From assembly GCF_025821625.1 (NCBI RefSeq), contig NZ_JACKSH010000050.1:117617-164299 (forward strand): a stretch of 46,683 nt of DNA. Direction: 5' to 3'. A program made the position numbers and the translations under genes. Below are positions 28,740 through 37,419 of this stretch, piece by piece. Position 1 is the stretch's first letter. Every line of letters begins with the position of its first letter. The notes below the pieces were generated by a model. The model saw only the letters and a list, made by a program, of their open reading frames with translations, was not told where the DNA came from and did no database searches. Source of the stretch: Mycolicibacterium pyrenivorans. Lineage in GTDB: Bacteria; Actinomycetota; Actinomycetes; Mycobacteriales; Mycobacteriaceae.

Positions 28740-29216
28740 TCACGCTAGGTGCAGTCGGGGCGGCGGCGCTTCTCGATTCCTGACCGGTCTCGTCACCTGC
28801 TTCTCCACGCAGGAGGCGATGCCGGCCGGCGCGTGCGCCATCTGCTCCCGGTAGCGGCTTGGCGCCATGCCGACCAACTCGGTGAAGCGGGTGCTGAACG
28901 TGCCCAACGACGAGCAGCCCACCGCGAAACACACCTCGGTCACCGAGAGGTCCCCGCGACGCAGCAGCGCCATCGCCCGCTCGATTCGGCGGGTCATCAG
29001 GTAGGAGTACGGGGATTCGCCGTAGGCGGCCTTGAACTGGCGGGACAGGTGCCCGGCCGAGATGTTGACCCCGCGTGCCAGCGCCTCGACGTTCAGCGGC
29101 TGTGCGTAGTCCCGGTCGATGCGGTCGCGGACGCGGCGGAGCAACGCGAGGTCACGCAGGCGCTGTGCGGAATCGGGGGCACCGTCGCGTCGGGCCTGGG
29201 CGGATTCGCTGGGCAC
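28740..29216 (-). CDS. AraC-family transcription regulator
   Basis: A 158-residue protein made almost entirely of an AraC DNA-binding domain. The two helix-turn-helix units are VEALARGVNISAGHLSRQFK and SVTEVCFAVGCSSLGTFSTRF, followed by the family end MAPSRYREQ. There is no sensory domain, as in MarA/SoxS-type or short actinobacterial members. The leading gene of a probable three-gene operon with VOC and UvrA-like genes, it is the obvious candidate regulator for them. It diverges from the TetR gene across an 86-bp gap. Confidence 0.88.
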   Translation of the reverse strand: MPSESAQARRDGAPDSAQRLRDLALLRRVRDRIDRDYAQPLNVEALARGVNISAGHLSRQFKAAYGESPYSYLMTRRIERAMALLRRGDLSVTEVCFAVGCSSLGTFSTRFTELVGMAPSRYREQMAHAPAGIASCVEKQVTRPVRNREAPPPRLHLA

Positions 29217-29256
29217 CGGGAAATCCTACGTCGAGACCCTTCCCTTAGATGCGGGA

Positions 29257-29282
29257 GACTATGTAGGGTTACATACATAGTC
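29257..29282. promoter_or_regulatory. Palindromic TetR-type operator
   Basis: GACTATGTA (29257-29265) and TACATAGTC (29274-29282) form a perfect 9-bp inverted repeat with an 8-bp spacer. A second, inner palindrome ATGTA-GGGT-TACAT (29261-29274) overlaps it. The site lies 20 bp upstream of the TetR gene's start, the usual place for TetR self-repression. It also sits 41 bp from the start of the divergent AraC gene. Confidence 0.6.
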
Positions 29283-29302
29283 CGACCGGAAGGCGGTCCC
29301 CA

Positions 29303-29902
29303 GTGACGAGTCCTCGCGAGCGCATGGTCGTCTCGGCGGCGCTGCTGATCCGGGAACGGGGTGCGCACCCGACCGCGATTGCCGACGTCCTCCAGCACAG
29401 CGGTGCACCGCGGGGTTCGGCGTATCACTACTTTCCCGGCGGGCGGACCCAGTTGCTCTGCGAGGCGGTCGATTACGCAGGTGAATACATGGCGGCCAGG
29501 CTCAATGCGGCGGGCTCGACTCTCGAGGCGCTCGACGCTCTGTTCGATGATTACGGTAAACAGCTGCAGCGCAGCGACTTCCGTGCCGGTTGCCCGGTGG
29601 TCGCTGTCACCGTCGAAGCCGGCGATCCCGCCAAACCCGATCAGATGACACCCGTGATCGAGCATGCCGCGGCGGCCTTCGCCCGGTGGCGCGAGGTGAT
29701 CGAGCGGCGGCTGGTCGCCGACGGCGTCCCCGCGCAGCGGGCCGGCGCGGTGGCGATGCTGGTTCTCTCCTCGTTCGAAGGTGCGGTCGTGATCGCGCGG
29801 GCGGCGCGCGATCTGGAGCCCCTGGACACGGTTCACGCCCAGCTTCGGTCGCTGATCAGCGCCGAGACACATCCCCCCGCAAGAAAGCGAAGCCCGCGAT
29901 GA
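29303..29902 (+). CDS. TetR-family regulator (YxaF/LmrA-like)
   Basis: A 199-residue TetR regulator. The N-terminal helix-turn-helix reads AIADVLQHSGAPRGSAYHYFPGG, the YxaF/LmrA-type variant of the recognition helix. The C-terminal ligand domain is helical with a Cys in FRAGCPVVAVTVEAG. The GTG start has AAGGCGG upstream. Its TGA overlaps the ATG of the oxidoreductase gene (ATGA), so both are one operon. It likely binds the palindrome directly upstream and represses the pair until a ligand binds. The remembered gene pair Rv0196-Rv0197 in M. tuberculosis has the same make-up. Confidence 0.88.
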   Translation: MTSPRERMVVSAALLIRERGAHPTAIADVLQHSGAPRGSAYHYFPGGRTQLLCEAVDYAGEYMAARLNAAGSTLEALDALFDDYGKQLQRSDFRAGCPVVAVTVEAGDPAKPDQMTPVIEHAAAAFARWREVIERRLVADGVPAQRAGAVAMLVLSSFEGAVVIARAARDLEPLDTVHAQLRSLISAETHPPARKRSPR

Positions 29903-32163
29903 CCGACCAACCCGGCGAATGGCAGCCCACGGCGTGCATCCTCTGCGAATGCAACTGCGGCATCGTGGTGCAGCTCGAGGGCCGCACCCTCACCCGCATC
30001 CGCGGCGACAAGGATCATCCGGCATCGCGTGGGTACACCTGCAACAAGGCGTTGCGCCTCGATCACTATCAGAACAACCGCAATCGCCTGACATCGCCGA
30101 TGCGGCGCAGGACCGACGGAACCTACGAGGAAATCGACTGGGACACGGCGATTTCCGAGATCGCCTCGGGGTTCGAGGCGATCGCCGACACCCACGGCGG
30201 CGACAAGATCCTCTACTACGGCGGCGGCGGACAGGGAAACCACCTCGGCGGGGCGTACAGCGGCGCCTTCCTCAAGGCGCTCGGGTCCCACCACCGTTCC
30301 AACGCCCTGGCTCAGGAGAAGACCGGCGAGCACTGGGTCGACGCCCACTTCTACGGCAACCACACCCGCGGTGAGTTCGAGCATGCCGAGGTGTCGGTGT
30401 TCATCGGCAAGAACCCGTGGATGTCGCAGAGCTTCCCCCGGGCCCGTGTGGTGCTGCACGAGATCGCCAACGATGCGGCCCGGTCGATGATCGTGATCGA
30501 TCCGGTCATCACCGACACCGCGAAGATGGCCGACTTCCATCTGCGGGTCAGGCCGGGTACCGACGCATGGTGCCTGGCGGCCCTGGCCGCGGTGCTTGTC
30601 CAGGAGGACCTGTGCGACGAGGAGTTCCTCACCGAGCACGTCTCCGGGGCGGCGCCGGTCCGCGAGGCTCTCGCGCACGTGCCGGTCGGCGAATACGCCG
30701 AACGCTGCGGCGTCGACGAGCAGCTGGTGCGGGCCGCGGCGCGCCGCATCGGTACGGCGGGCAGCGTCGCGGTGTTCGAGGATCTCGGCGTCCAGCAGTC
30801 CCCCAACAGCACCATGTGCTCGCATCTGAACAAGATGCTCTGGATACTGACCGGGAACTTCGCCAAACGCGGTGGCCAGCATCTGCATTCGTCATTCGCG
30901 CCGCTGTTCCGGCCCGGCGGTGTGGGCCGGACACCGGTGACGGGCTCGCCGATCATCGGCGGGCTGATGCCCAGCAACGTGGTACCCCAGGAGATCCTGA
31001 CCGATCACCCCGACCGGTTCCGCGCGATGATCGTCGAGAGCAGCAACCCGGCGCACTCGGTCGCGGACTCTCACGCGGTCACCCGGGCGTTCGCCGAACT
31101 CGAGTTGCTCGTGGTCATCGACGTGGCGATGACGGAGACAGCCCGGCTGGCGCACTACGTGCTGCCCGCGGCGACCCAGTTCGAGAAGGTCGAGGCGACG
31201 TTCTTCAACCTCGAGTTCCCGCACAACACCTTCCATCTGCGGCACCGGCTGATGGAGCCGTTGCCCGGCACGCTGCCCGAACCCGAGATCTGGGCCCGTC
31301 TGATGCGTGCGCTCGGCGTCGTCGACGAGGCCGAGCTGGCTCCCCTGCGCCGGGCCGCGGCGCAGGGTCGCGAGGTGTTCACCGAGGCGTTCCTCCAGGC
31401 GGTCGGCGCCAATCCCGGATTGGGCAAGGTGCTGCCGTTCGTGTTGTATGAGACGCTGGGTCCGACATTGCCGGAAGGGCTTTCGGGCGCGGCGGCGCTG
31501 TGGGGGTTGGCGCAGAAGGCGGCGATGACCTACCCGGAGGCGGTTCGCCGTGCCGGGCACGCGGACGGCAACGCGCTGTTCGACGCGATCCTGGACGGCC
31601 GTTCAGGGGTGACGTTCACCGTGCACGAGTACGAGGACGATTTCGCGTTGATCTCGCACGCGGACGGCCGGATCGCGCTGGAGATCCCGGAGATGCTCGC
31701 CGAGCTGCGGGCACTGGCCGACGCGCCCCACGGCCTGACGACGCCGGACTTCCCGATCGTGCTGTCGGCCGGGGAGCGTCGCGCGTACACCGCCAACGAC
31801 ATCATCCGGGACCCGTCGTGGCGCAAGCGCGACGCCGACGGGGCGTTGCGGGTCAGCGCCGAGGATGCCGATGCCCTCGGGCTCGTCGACGGCGGCCTCG
31901 CACGGATCACCACCGCAGCCGGCGCGGCGGAAGCGACCGTCGAGGTCAGCGGCGCGATGCTGCCCGGGCACGCCTCGCTACCGAACGGCTACGGGCTGGA
32001 CTTCGTCAACGGTGACGGCAGCGAGCAGGTGCCGGGGGTGGCGCCCAACTCGCTGACGTCGAGCGACTGGCGCGACCCGTACGCCGGGACGCCGTGGCAC
32101 AAGCACGTTCCCGCGCGCCTGGAACCGGTGGTGCGACCGGTGATGGCCGCGGCAGCCGACTAG
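29899..32163 (+). CDS. Molybdopterin oxidoreductase
   Basis: A 754-residue molybdopterin (bis-MGD type) oxidoreductase of the formate dehydrogenase/nitrate reductase superfamily. The N-terminal [4Fe-4S] ligands are Cys13, Cys16, Cys20 and Cys48 (CILCECNCGI ... GYTCNK). MGD-binding blocks follow: ILYYGGGGQGNHLGG, VSVFIGKNPWMSQS, IVIDPVITDTAKMADFHLRVRPGTD, and a C-terminal part with ANDIIRDPSW and LPNGYGLDF. At the place of the catalytic Cys or Sec (about residues 133-146, HRSNALAQEKTGEHWV) I see neither, which is unusual. The reaction is therefore open. There is no Tat signal, so it should be cytoplasmic. It is translationally coupled to the TetR gene. Confidence 0.88.
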   Translation: MTDQPGEWQPTACILCECNCGIVVQLEGRTLTRIRGDKDHPASRGYTCNKALRLDHYQNNRNRLTSPMRRRTDGTYEEIDWDTAISEIASGFEAIADTHGGDKILYYGGGGQGNHLGGAYSGAFLKALGSHHRSNALAQEKTGEHWVDAHFYGNHTRGEFEHAEVSVFIGKNPWMSQSFPRARVVLHEIANDAARSMIVIDPVITDTAKMADFHLRVRPGTDAWCLAALAAVLVQEDLCDEEFLTEHVSGAAPVREALAHVPVGEYAERCGVDEQLVRAAARRIGTAGSVAVFEDLGVQQSPNSTMCSHLNKMLWILTGNFAKRGGQHLHSSFAPLFRPGGVGRTPVTGSPIIGGLMPSNVVPQEILTDHPDRFRAMIVESSNPAHSVADSHAVTRAFAELELLVVIDVAMTETARLAHYVLPAATQFEKVEATFFNLEFPHNTFHLRHRLMEPLPGTLPEPEIWARLMRALGVVDEAELAPLRRAAAQGREVFTEAFLQAVGANPGLGKVLPFVLYETLGPTLPEGLSGAAALWGLAQKAAMTYPEAVRRAGHADGNALFDAILDGRSGVTFTVHEYEDDFALISHADGRIALEIPEMLAELRALADAPHGLTTPDFPIVLSAGERRAYTANDIIRDPSWRKRDADGALRVSAEDADALGLVDGGLARITTAAGAAEATVEVSGAMLPGHASLPNGYGLDFVNGDGSEQVPGVAPNSLTSSDWRDPYAGTPWHKHVPARLEPVVRPVMAAAAD

Positions 32164-32170
32164 GGCGCGA

Positions 32171-32641
32171 CTAGGGCGCGACCGGTGGCGCGTCGACCGG
32201 CGCGGGCGGCAGAGGCGCCTGCGGTCCTGCGGGCATCCCCGCCGGCGGCCTTGCATCGGCGACCATGGGCCGCTGCGTCAGCAGCAGCAGCGCGTCGCCG
32301 CCGCTGACCTCCTGGGTCTGCATGGCGTGCCACAGTTCGCGCAGGTACGTCAGCCGTGGCTGGGGCGGCGCCACCCGGGCGGCGCTCGTGCCCGGTGGGG
32401 GATTGTCGGGGCTCAGCAGGTGGGGCACGCCCTCGGCGACGGGGGCGGCGGCATCGCCTGCGAGCGGTTGCGCGGGGATCTCGGCGGCCAGCGGGGCCAT
32501 GGGTGCGGCAGGCAGGGGTGCCGGGACCGGCGGCGGCGGTGGAGCCGGCTCGGCCATGGCGGGTGCTGCGGCGAACGTCAGCGCTGCGAACGCTGCAGCC
32601 CCGACGATGGAAACGGTCTTCGTGTCGAATCCGAACTTCAC
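32171..32641 (-). CDS. Secreted proline/alanine-rich protein
   Basis: A 156-residue protein with a Sec-type signal (VSIVGAAAFAALTFAAAPAMA, cleavage after the AMA) and a mature part full of Pro and Ala (PAPPPPPVPAPLPAAP). A less biased middle segment, LTYLRELWHAMQTQEVSGGDALLLL, could be a helix pair. The start is GTG 32641 with GGAGGGGG just upstream. I do not recognise a family; proline-rich secreted proteins are common in the mycobacterial envelope. It converges with the oxidoreductase gene, 7 bp apart. Confidence 0.65.
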   Translation of the reverse strand: MKFGFDTKTVSIVGAAAFAALTFAAAPAMAEPAPPPPPVPAPLPAAPMAPLAAEIPAQPLAGDAAAPVAEGVPHLLSPDNPPPGTSAARVAPPQPRLTYLRELWHAMQTQEVSGGDALLLLTQRPMVADARPPAGMPAGPQAPLPPAPVDAPPVAP

Positions 32642-32838
32642 CGAGCCCCCTCCGGGTTTCGCGGTTGCGCTGCTTTCACTGGATGCATCCGTCTGGGTAC
32701 AGAAATCGTTACACCGCCGAGCCCGGGAGTCCAGCGCCCGCGGAGGCTTCTGCTGGACACTTCCCTCAACTTGTCTCGCCGAGGCCCCTCCGTGGTGTAG
32801 CAATGCGGTTACGGCCCCTCGACGGTTAGGAGCAACGC

Positions 32839-34092
32839 ATGCCGACTCCCGCCCTCCCGCCCGGATTCGACTTCACCGACCCCGACCTCAACCGGGAGCG
32901 GTTACCGGTGGAGGAACTCGCCGAGTTGCGTCGCTGCGCGCCGATCTGGTGGAACGAGCAGACCGCAGGCGGGGCCGGGCCTTTCGGTGACGGCGGCTAC
33001 TGGGTGGTGACCAAGCACCGCGACGTCAAGGAGATCTCCAAGCGCAGCGACGTGTTCTCCAGCCTGGAGAAGACGGCGCTGCCCCGATACCCGGAAGGCT
33101 CCACCGCGGAGCAGATCGAGACCGGCAAGTTCGTCCTGCTGAACATGGACGCGCCGCACCACACGCACCTGCGCAAGATCATCTCGAGGGGTTTCACCCC
33201 ACGGGCCGTGGAACGGTTGCGTGAGGATCTCAACGAGCGGGCCCAGAACATCGCCAAAGCCGCAGCCGCCGAAGGCTCCGGCGACTTCGTCGAACAGGTG
33301 TCCTGCGAACTGCCGCTGCAGGCGATCGCGGGCCTGATCGGCATCCCGCTGGAGGATCGCAAGAAGATCTTCGACTGGTCCAACGAGATGGTCGCCGACG
33401 ACGACCCGGAGTTCGCGCACCACGACGGACGTAATGCGGCGACCGAACTGATCATGTACGCGATGCAGTTGGCGGCGGTCCGGGCGAAAGAGCCGGGCGA
33501 GGACATCGTCACCAAGCTGATCGAGGCCGATGTCGACGGACACAAGCTCTCCGACGACGAGTTCGGGTTCTTCATGGTGTTGTTGGCGGTGGCGGGCAAC
33601 GAGACGACCCGCAACTCGATCACCCACGGCATGATCGCGATGGCCGAGCACCCCGACCAGTGGGACCTCTACAAGCGGGAACGCCCGGTCACCGCGGTGG
33701 ACGAGATCGTGCGGTGGGCCACGCCGGTGACCTCGTTCCAGCGCACCGCGCTGCAGGACTACGAACTGTCGGGGGTGCTCATCAAGAAGGGGCAGCGGGT
33801 CGTCATGTCCTACCGGTCGGCGAACTTCGACGAGGAGGTCTTCGACGACCCGTTCTCGTTCAACATCCTGCGAGACCCCAACCCGCACGTCGGCTTCGGC
33901 GGCACCGGCGCTCACTACTGCATCGGCGCGAACCTGGCCAGGATGACGATCGAGCTGATGTTCAACGCGATCGCCGACCACCTCCCCGATCTCGCCGCGG
34001 TCGGCACCCCCGAACGCCTGCGGTCGGGCTGGCTCAACGGCATCAAGCACTGGCAGGTCGACTATCAGGGGGCACCGACGAGTTCGGCCTGA
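32839..34092 (+). CDS. cyp125: Cytochrome P450, CYP125 family
   Basis: A 417-residue P450 that closely follows the M. tuberculosis CYP125 sequence as I recall it. Matching blocks are LPPGFDFTDP, VKEISKRSDVFSS, LRKIISRGFTPRAV, SCELPLQAIAGLIG and RLRSGWLNGIKHWQVDY. The I-helix oxygen-binding motif is AVAGNETTRNSI and the heme loop is GFGGTGAHYCIGANLAR with the Cys ligand. CYP125 enzymes oxidise the terminal side-chain carbon of cholesterol and cholestenone. The RBS GTTAGGAGC precedes ATG 32839. No KstR-type operator is visible immediately upstream, and the usual side-chain catabolic neighbours are absent, so it may be an extra copy. Confidence 0.9.
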   Translation: MPTPALPPGFDFTDPDLNRERLPVEELAELRRCAPIWWNEQTAGGAGPFGDGGYWVVTKHRDVKEISKRSDVFSSLEKTALPRYPEGSTAEQIETGKFVLLNMDAPHHTHLRKIISRGFTPRAVERLREDLNERAQNIAKAAAAEGSGDFVEQVSCELPLQAIAGLIGIPLEDRKKIFDWSNEMVADDDPEFAHHDGRNAATELIMYAMQLAAVRAKEPGEDIVTKLIEADVDGHKLSDDEFGFFMVLLAVAGNETTRNSITHGMIAMAEHPDQWDLYKRERPVTAVDEIVRWATPVTSFQRTALQDYELSGVLIKKGQRVVMSYRSANFDEEVFDDPFSFNILRDPNPHVGFGGTGAHYCIGANLARMTIELMFNAIADHLPDLAAVGTPERLRSGWLNGIKHWQVDYQGAPTSSA

Positions 34093-34117
34093 CGGTCGTC
34101 GTCGAGTTCCGGGTTGC

Positions 34118-34435
34118 TCAGACCCTCCCCGCCGAACTCGGATAGTCGATGATCGAGCGCCAATAGTCTTCGGGGATCTCGGCGTTCGACCGCAGCACCA
34201 TCGCCAGCCCGGTCGCCATCGCGACACCCAGCAGCCCGAGCCACAGGCCGGCGAGCCCGATGGCGACCCACGCCACCGTGGTGAGGGCCTGCCACGGCGA
34301 GAGGATCGCGAGCACGGGTGCGAAGAAGAAGCCGGCGCCGATGTACCACGCCGAGCCCGCGCGGTCGCAGATCAGGACGAAGCGCAACCAACCCGGGATA
34401 TTCGGCGGTGATTCGACCTTCTCGAGGTTGCGCAT
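34118..34435 (-). CDS. Small membrane protein of unknown function
   Basis: A 105-residue protein with two or three hydrophobic helices (SAWYIGAGFFFAPVLAIL, TVAWVAIGLAGLWLGLLGVAMATGLAMVL) after a short N-terminal segment (NLEKVESPPNIPGWLRF). The C-terminus NAEIPEDYWRSIIDYPSS is polar. I do not recognise a family. The start at 34435 is preferred over 34492 because the extra residues would run through the shared promoter region. It diverges from the XRE regulator gene 107 bp away. Confidence 0.6.
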   Translation of the reverse strand: MRNLEKVESPPNIPGWLRFVLICDRAGSAWYIGAGFFFAPVLAILSPWQALTTVAWVAIGLAGLWLGLLGVAMATGLAMVLRSNAEIPEDYWRSIIDYPSSAGRV

Positions 34436-34477
34436 CGTCGAGCCTTTCTCGCGTGGTACCTCCACCGTGCCGCGCAT

Positions 34478-34498
34478 AGGTAAGCGGCGCAATTACCT
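34478..34498. promoter_or_regulatory. Short inverted repeat between divergent genes
   Basis: AGGTAA (34478-34483) and TTACCT (34493-34498) form a 6-bp inverted repeat with a 9-bp spacer in the 107-bp gap between the small membrane gene (minus) and the XRE regulator (plus). Its position suggests an operator for the XRE protein. The motif is short and the assignment is weak. Confidence 0.3.
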
Positions 34499-34542
34499 GT
34501 GAGGTAGTGGTCGAGTGAACCCGGTGCGGTCACACTGGGCGC

Positions 34543-35328
34543 ATGACGACTCTGGACGCGCACACCGGAAGGTCGGGGACGTTCGGCACGATGATGCGTC
34601 GCTGGCGGCTTCGGCGCCGCCTCAGCCAACTCGACCTCGCCATCGAAGCGGGTGTCTCCGCGCGGCACGTCAGCTTCATCGAGACCGGACGTTCGAGTCC
34701 GAGCAGGGCGATGGTGTTGCGGTTGGCCGCGGCGCTGGATGTGCCTGCGCGCGAACAGAATCGGCTGCTCGTCGCCGCGGGACTGGCTCCGGTGTACGCC
34801 GAGCGGGCACTCGACGCGCCGGACATGGCGGCGGTGCGGGCCGGGGTGCAGCGCGTGTTGGAGGCCTTCGACCCGTATCCCTGCGTCGTGGTGGACAGGG
34901 GATGGTGGATCGTGCAGGCCAACCCGGGCGTCGCGGTGCTGCTCGACGGTGTCGCACCGTCCCTGCTGGAGCGACCGAATGCGTTGCGGATCGCGTTGCA
35001 CCCCGACGGTCTGGCACCGCGTATCCGCAACCTCGCACAATGGCGGACCCATCTGATCGAGCGGCTGCGACGCGAGGTGGCTTCGAGCGACTCCCCTCAG
35101 CTCGGTGAACTGCTCGACGAGATCGACTCGTACCCGGGCGGATACGACGACACCCACGATCTGGGCGGCGTGGCGGTCCCGCTCGAACTGGACACCCGCG
35201 ACGGACGACCGTTGCGGTTCCTGAGCATGGTGACGACGTTCGGCACCGCGCTCGATCTCACCGCCGCAGAGTTGAGCATCGAGGCGTTCCTGCCCGCCGA
35301 CGACCACACCGCCGCGGCACTGCGCTGA
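34543..35328 (+). CDS. XRE-family regulator with MmyB-like domain
   Basis: A 261-residue regulator. The N-terminal helix-turn-helix reads RRRLSQLDLAIEAGVSARHVSFIETGRSSPSRAMVLRLA in family terms, with the recognition helix VSARHVSFIETGRSSPS. The C-terminal MmyB-like ligand domain includes VVDRGWWIVQANPGVAVLL and a hydrophobic beta-rich end. Proteins of this type often sit next to and control short-chain dehydrogenases or membrane proteins. Here the divergent small membrane gene is the likely target. Confidence 0.88.
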   Translation: MTTLDAHTGRSGTFGTMMRRWRLRRRLSQLDLAIEAGVSARHVSFIETGRSSPSRAMVLRLAAALDVPAREQNRLLVAAGLAPVYAERALDAPDMAAVRAGVQRVLEAFDPYPCVVVDRGWWIVQANPGVAVLLDGVAPSLLERPNALRIALHPDGLAPRIRNLAQWRTHLIERLRREVASSDSPQLGELLDEIDSYPGGYDDTHDLGGVAVPLELDTRDGRPLRFLSMVTTFGTALDLTAAELSIEAFLPADDHTAAALR

Positions 35329-35428
35329 GGCCGGCTTGTCGATCGCGGCCCTCATCGGCGCCACCCATTCCCGAACACAAAGGCATTCCGGTCGGACGGG
35401 AGCGCCGCAGCGCATAGAGTCGGGCGCC

Positions 35429-35851
35429 ATGGAGACCCGACACTTCGTGGTGGCAGCGGCCATCGGCAGCGCCGTCATCCTGGGCGGCTGCTCGACACCG
35501 GAACCGGCCCTCGGCGGCACGACGGCGAAGGTGACCATCGACGGAAACGACACCGGCGGCGCGCTCCCGGTGCGCTGCAATCAGTCGGGCTGGACGTGGT
35601 ACATCGAGACCCCCGGCAAAGAGAACGGCTTCACCGCGGTGCTGGAGACGGGCGGTTCGGTCACGCCGACGTCCGTGGAATTCCGCGGCCTCGGCGGGTT
35701 CACCGGCACCTACTGGGCCGACAACATCGGCGAAGCCGAGGTGACCGGCGCCGAAGGCAAGTACACGATCACCGGTTCGGCGGACGGCAACTTCACCGAC
35801 GATCCGATGGAGGAGGTCACGGCGAAGTTCAGGATCGAAGCCGATTGCTGA
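35429..35851 (+). CDS. lpqH: LpqH-type (19-kDa antigen) lipoprotein
   Basis: A 140-residue lipoprotein. The signal ends in the lipobox VILGGC, so the Cys becomes lipidated and the protein is anchored in the outer leaflet of the plasma membrane or in the envelope. The mature part fits the mycobacterial 19-kDa antigen family: KVTIDGNDTGGALPVRCNQSGWTWYIETP, EVTGAEGKYTITGSADG and a final Cys pair (RCNQ ... EADC). In mycobacteria these are abundant, TLR2-active surface proteins of uncertain physiological role. The symbol is used for the family; several paralogs exist in most species. It converges with the L,D-transpeptidase 9 bp away. Confidence 0.8.
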   Translation: METRHFVVAAAIGSAVILGGCSTPEPALGGTTAKVTIDGNDTGGALPVRCNQSGWTWYIETPGKENGFTAVLETGGSVTPTSVEFRGLGGFTGTYWADNIGEAEVTGAEGKYTITGSADGNFTDDPMEEVTAKFRIEADC

Positions 35852-35860
35852 GCAGACCGC

Positions 35861-36667
35861 TCAGGCCTGAACGATGATCGGGTCGCCCAGTCCCACGGTG
35901 TCGAAGTACCAGGCGGCGTTGTCGGGGCTGAGGTTGATGCACCCGTGGCTGACGTTGGCATAGCCCTGTGAGCCCACCGACCACGGTGCGGAGTGCACGT
36001 AGACGCCGCCCCAGGTGACGCGGACGCCGTACTCCCCCTTGATCAGGTAGCCCTCGGGATCGTCGAGCGGAATCCCGATGGTGCGCGAGTCGAACGTGAC
36101 GTTGCGCTCCTTGCTGAGCGCGGTGAACCGTCCGACCGGGGTGGGGTACTTGGCCTTGCCCATCGAGGCGGGCATCTGCCGGGCGACTTCCCCGTCGATG
36201 CTCACCGTGAAGGTGTAGGCACTGATGTCGGCGACGCTGACCACCGACGCTCCCGTCTGAAAGCTGGTCTGGAAGCCGCCGACGGAGACGCCGATCGGTG
36301 TGTGGGCGGGGAAGAACTCCGTGGGGGTCCACTCGACGACATGATCGTCAAGCCAGGTGAACGATCCGGTCGCCGGGCCGGACGTGCCCGCGGGGGCGAC
36401 CGAGATCGACCGTTCCACCGCAGCCCTGTTGTCGACGGCACCGGTGAACGTCACCGTCACCGGATGGGCGACCCCGACCGTCTCCCCTGCCGGTGACACG
36501 CCCGCGACCGTCACCGGGATGGTCGACCCGGCCCCGGCGGCGGCGGCCGGTCCCACCGTCAGCAGCCCGGCGCACATGACGAGAGTTCCGGTCGCGGCCG
36601 CGAGGCGACGCGCGGCCGCGCGCCAGGGTGGAGTTCGCTGTAGGCGAGCGCTCAGCACGTTTGCCAT
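35861..36667 (-). CDS. L,D-transpeptidase
   Basis: A 268-residue secreted L,D-transpeptidase that makes the 3-3 cross-links of mycobacterial peptidoglycan. After a signal region (LVMCAGLLTVGPAAAAG) comes an Ig-like domain (about 45-130, with VAHPVTVTFTGAV) and the YkuD catalytic domain. The active site is VYVHSAPWSVGSQGYANVSHGCINLS, with the catalytic Cys in SHGCIN and the conserved His/Ser/Gly. The length and single Ig-like domain resemble the LdtMt1 type rather than the longer LdtMt2. It is on the minus strand with no operon partner in the next 95 bp upstream. Confidence 0.9.
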   Translation of the reverse strand: MANVLSARLQRTPPWRAAARRLAAATGTLVMCAGLLTVGPAAAAGAGSTIPVTVAGVSPAGETVGVAHPVTVTFTGAVDNRAAVERSISVAPAGTSGPATGSFTWLDDHVVEWTPTEFFPAHTPIGVSVGGFQTSFQTGASVVSVADISAYTFTVSIDGEVARQMPASMGKAKYPTPVGRFTALSKERNVTFDSRTIGIPLDDPEGYLIKGEYGVRVTWGGVYVHSAPWSVGSQGYANVSHGCINLSPDNAAWYFDTVGLGDPIIVQA

Positions 36668-36762
36668 CCTAGTTCGTCGTCGGTCCGGCGCGGCGATGAC
36701 CGCCGCGCGGCGAATTCGGTTTCGCCTCTTCGGTGACTATCGAATTCCCATGTCGGAACGTT

Positions 36763-37377
36763 TCAATCCACGGCCGTGGCGGCGGCGCGGTGAGCAGCCA
36801 GCAATGTGTAGCCCAGCGCGAGCACGCACGCGGCCAACCCGGCGACGTTGGCCACGACGGTCGCGGTCCCGACGGTAGCCGGGTCGAGGAAGTAATACGG
36901 TGCGCGTCGACCGAACCTGTTGAGCACCAACAGCGCCAGGGCCAGATACCCGGCGGGATACATCAGCCAGGCGAAAGGCTGCCACCACGAGACCCTCGCC
37001 GTTCCCCGGCCGACGAGCAGCCAGTCGGTCAGTGCCAGCACCGGCACCACGACGTGCAGCAGCAGGTTCGCCGGTGTGTAGCCCATGCTGTGGCCGGTGA
37101 GGAACAGGTTCCAGACGACGCCGGCGATGACGACGTACAGCACCACCGCGCCGCGCAGGCCCACCCTGGCGTCGGCGCGCGGCGCCGCCAAGGTCCACAG
37201 GTAGTAGCAGGCGGCGAGCAGGTTGGCCTGGTATGTGAACGTGATCAGGCGCCACCACACACCGCGTTCCGAGGTCACCGCCACCACGGCGACGGCTGCC
37301 ATGACCGCGGCGATGATCGCGACCCGCAAGGCGACGCGCAGCAGCGGACTTCCGGGCAGGGCGACGGGCAGGCTCAC
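36763..37377 (-). CDS. Pr6Pr-family membrane protein
   Basis: A 204-residue membrane protein with six or seven hydrophobic helices. The Pr6Pr family hallmark ITFTYQANLLAACYYLW is clear, followed by VVWNLFLTGHSMGYTPANLLLHVVVPVL and the family motif around FAWLMYPAGYLALALL. The function of the family is unknown; related eukaryotic AIG1-type proteins are lipid hydrolases, so a lipid role is only a guess. It lies 42 bp downstream of the DUF7159 gene on the same strand. Confidence 0.8.
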   Translation of the reverse strand: MSLPVALPGSPLLRVALRVAIIAAVMAAVAVVAVTSERGVWWRLITFTYQANLLAACYYLWTLAAPRADARVGLRGAVVLYVVIAGVVWNLFLTGHSMGYTPANLLLHVVVPVLALTDWLLVGRGTARVSWWQPFAWLMYPAGYLALALLVLNRFGRRAPYYFLDPATVGTATVVANVAGLAACVLALGYTLLAAHRAAATAVD

Positions 37378-37419
37378 CTCAGCGAGGGTAAGCGCTGCGG
37401 CCTCACGGTGCTGCGGACG

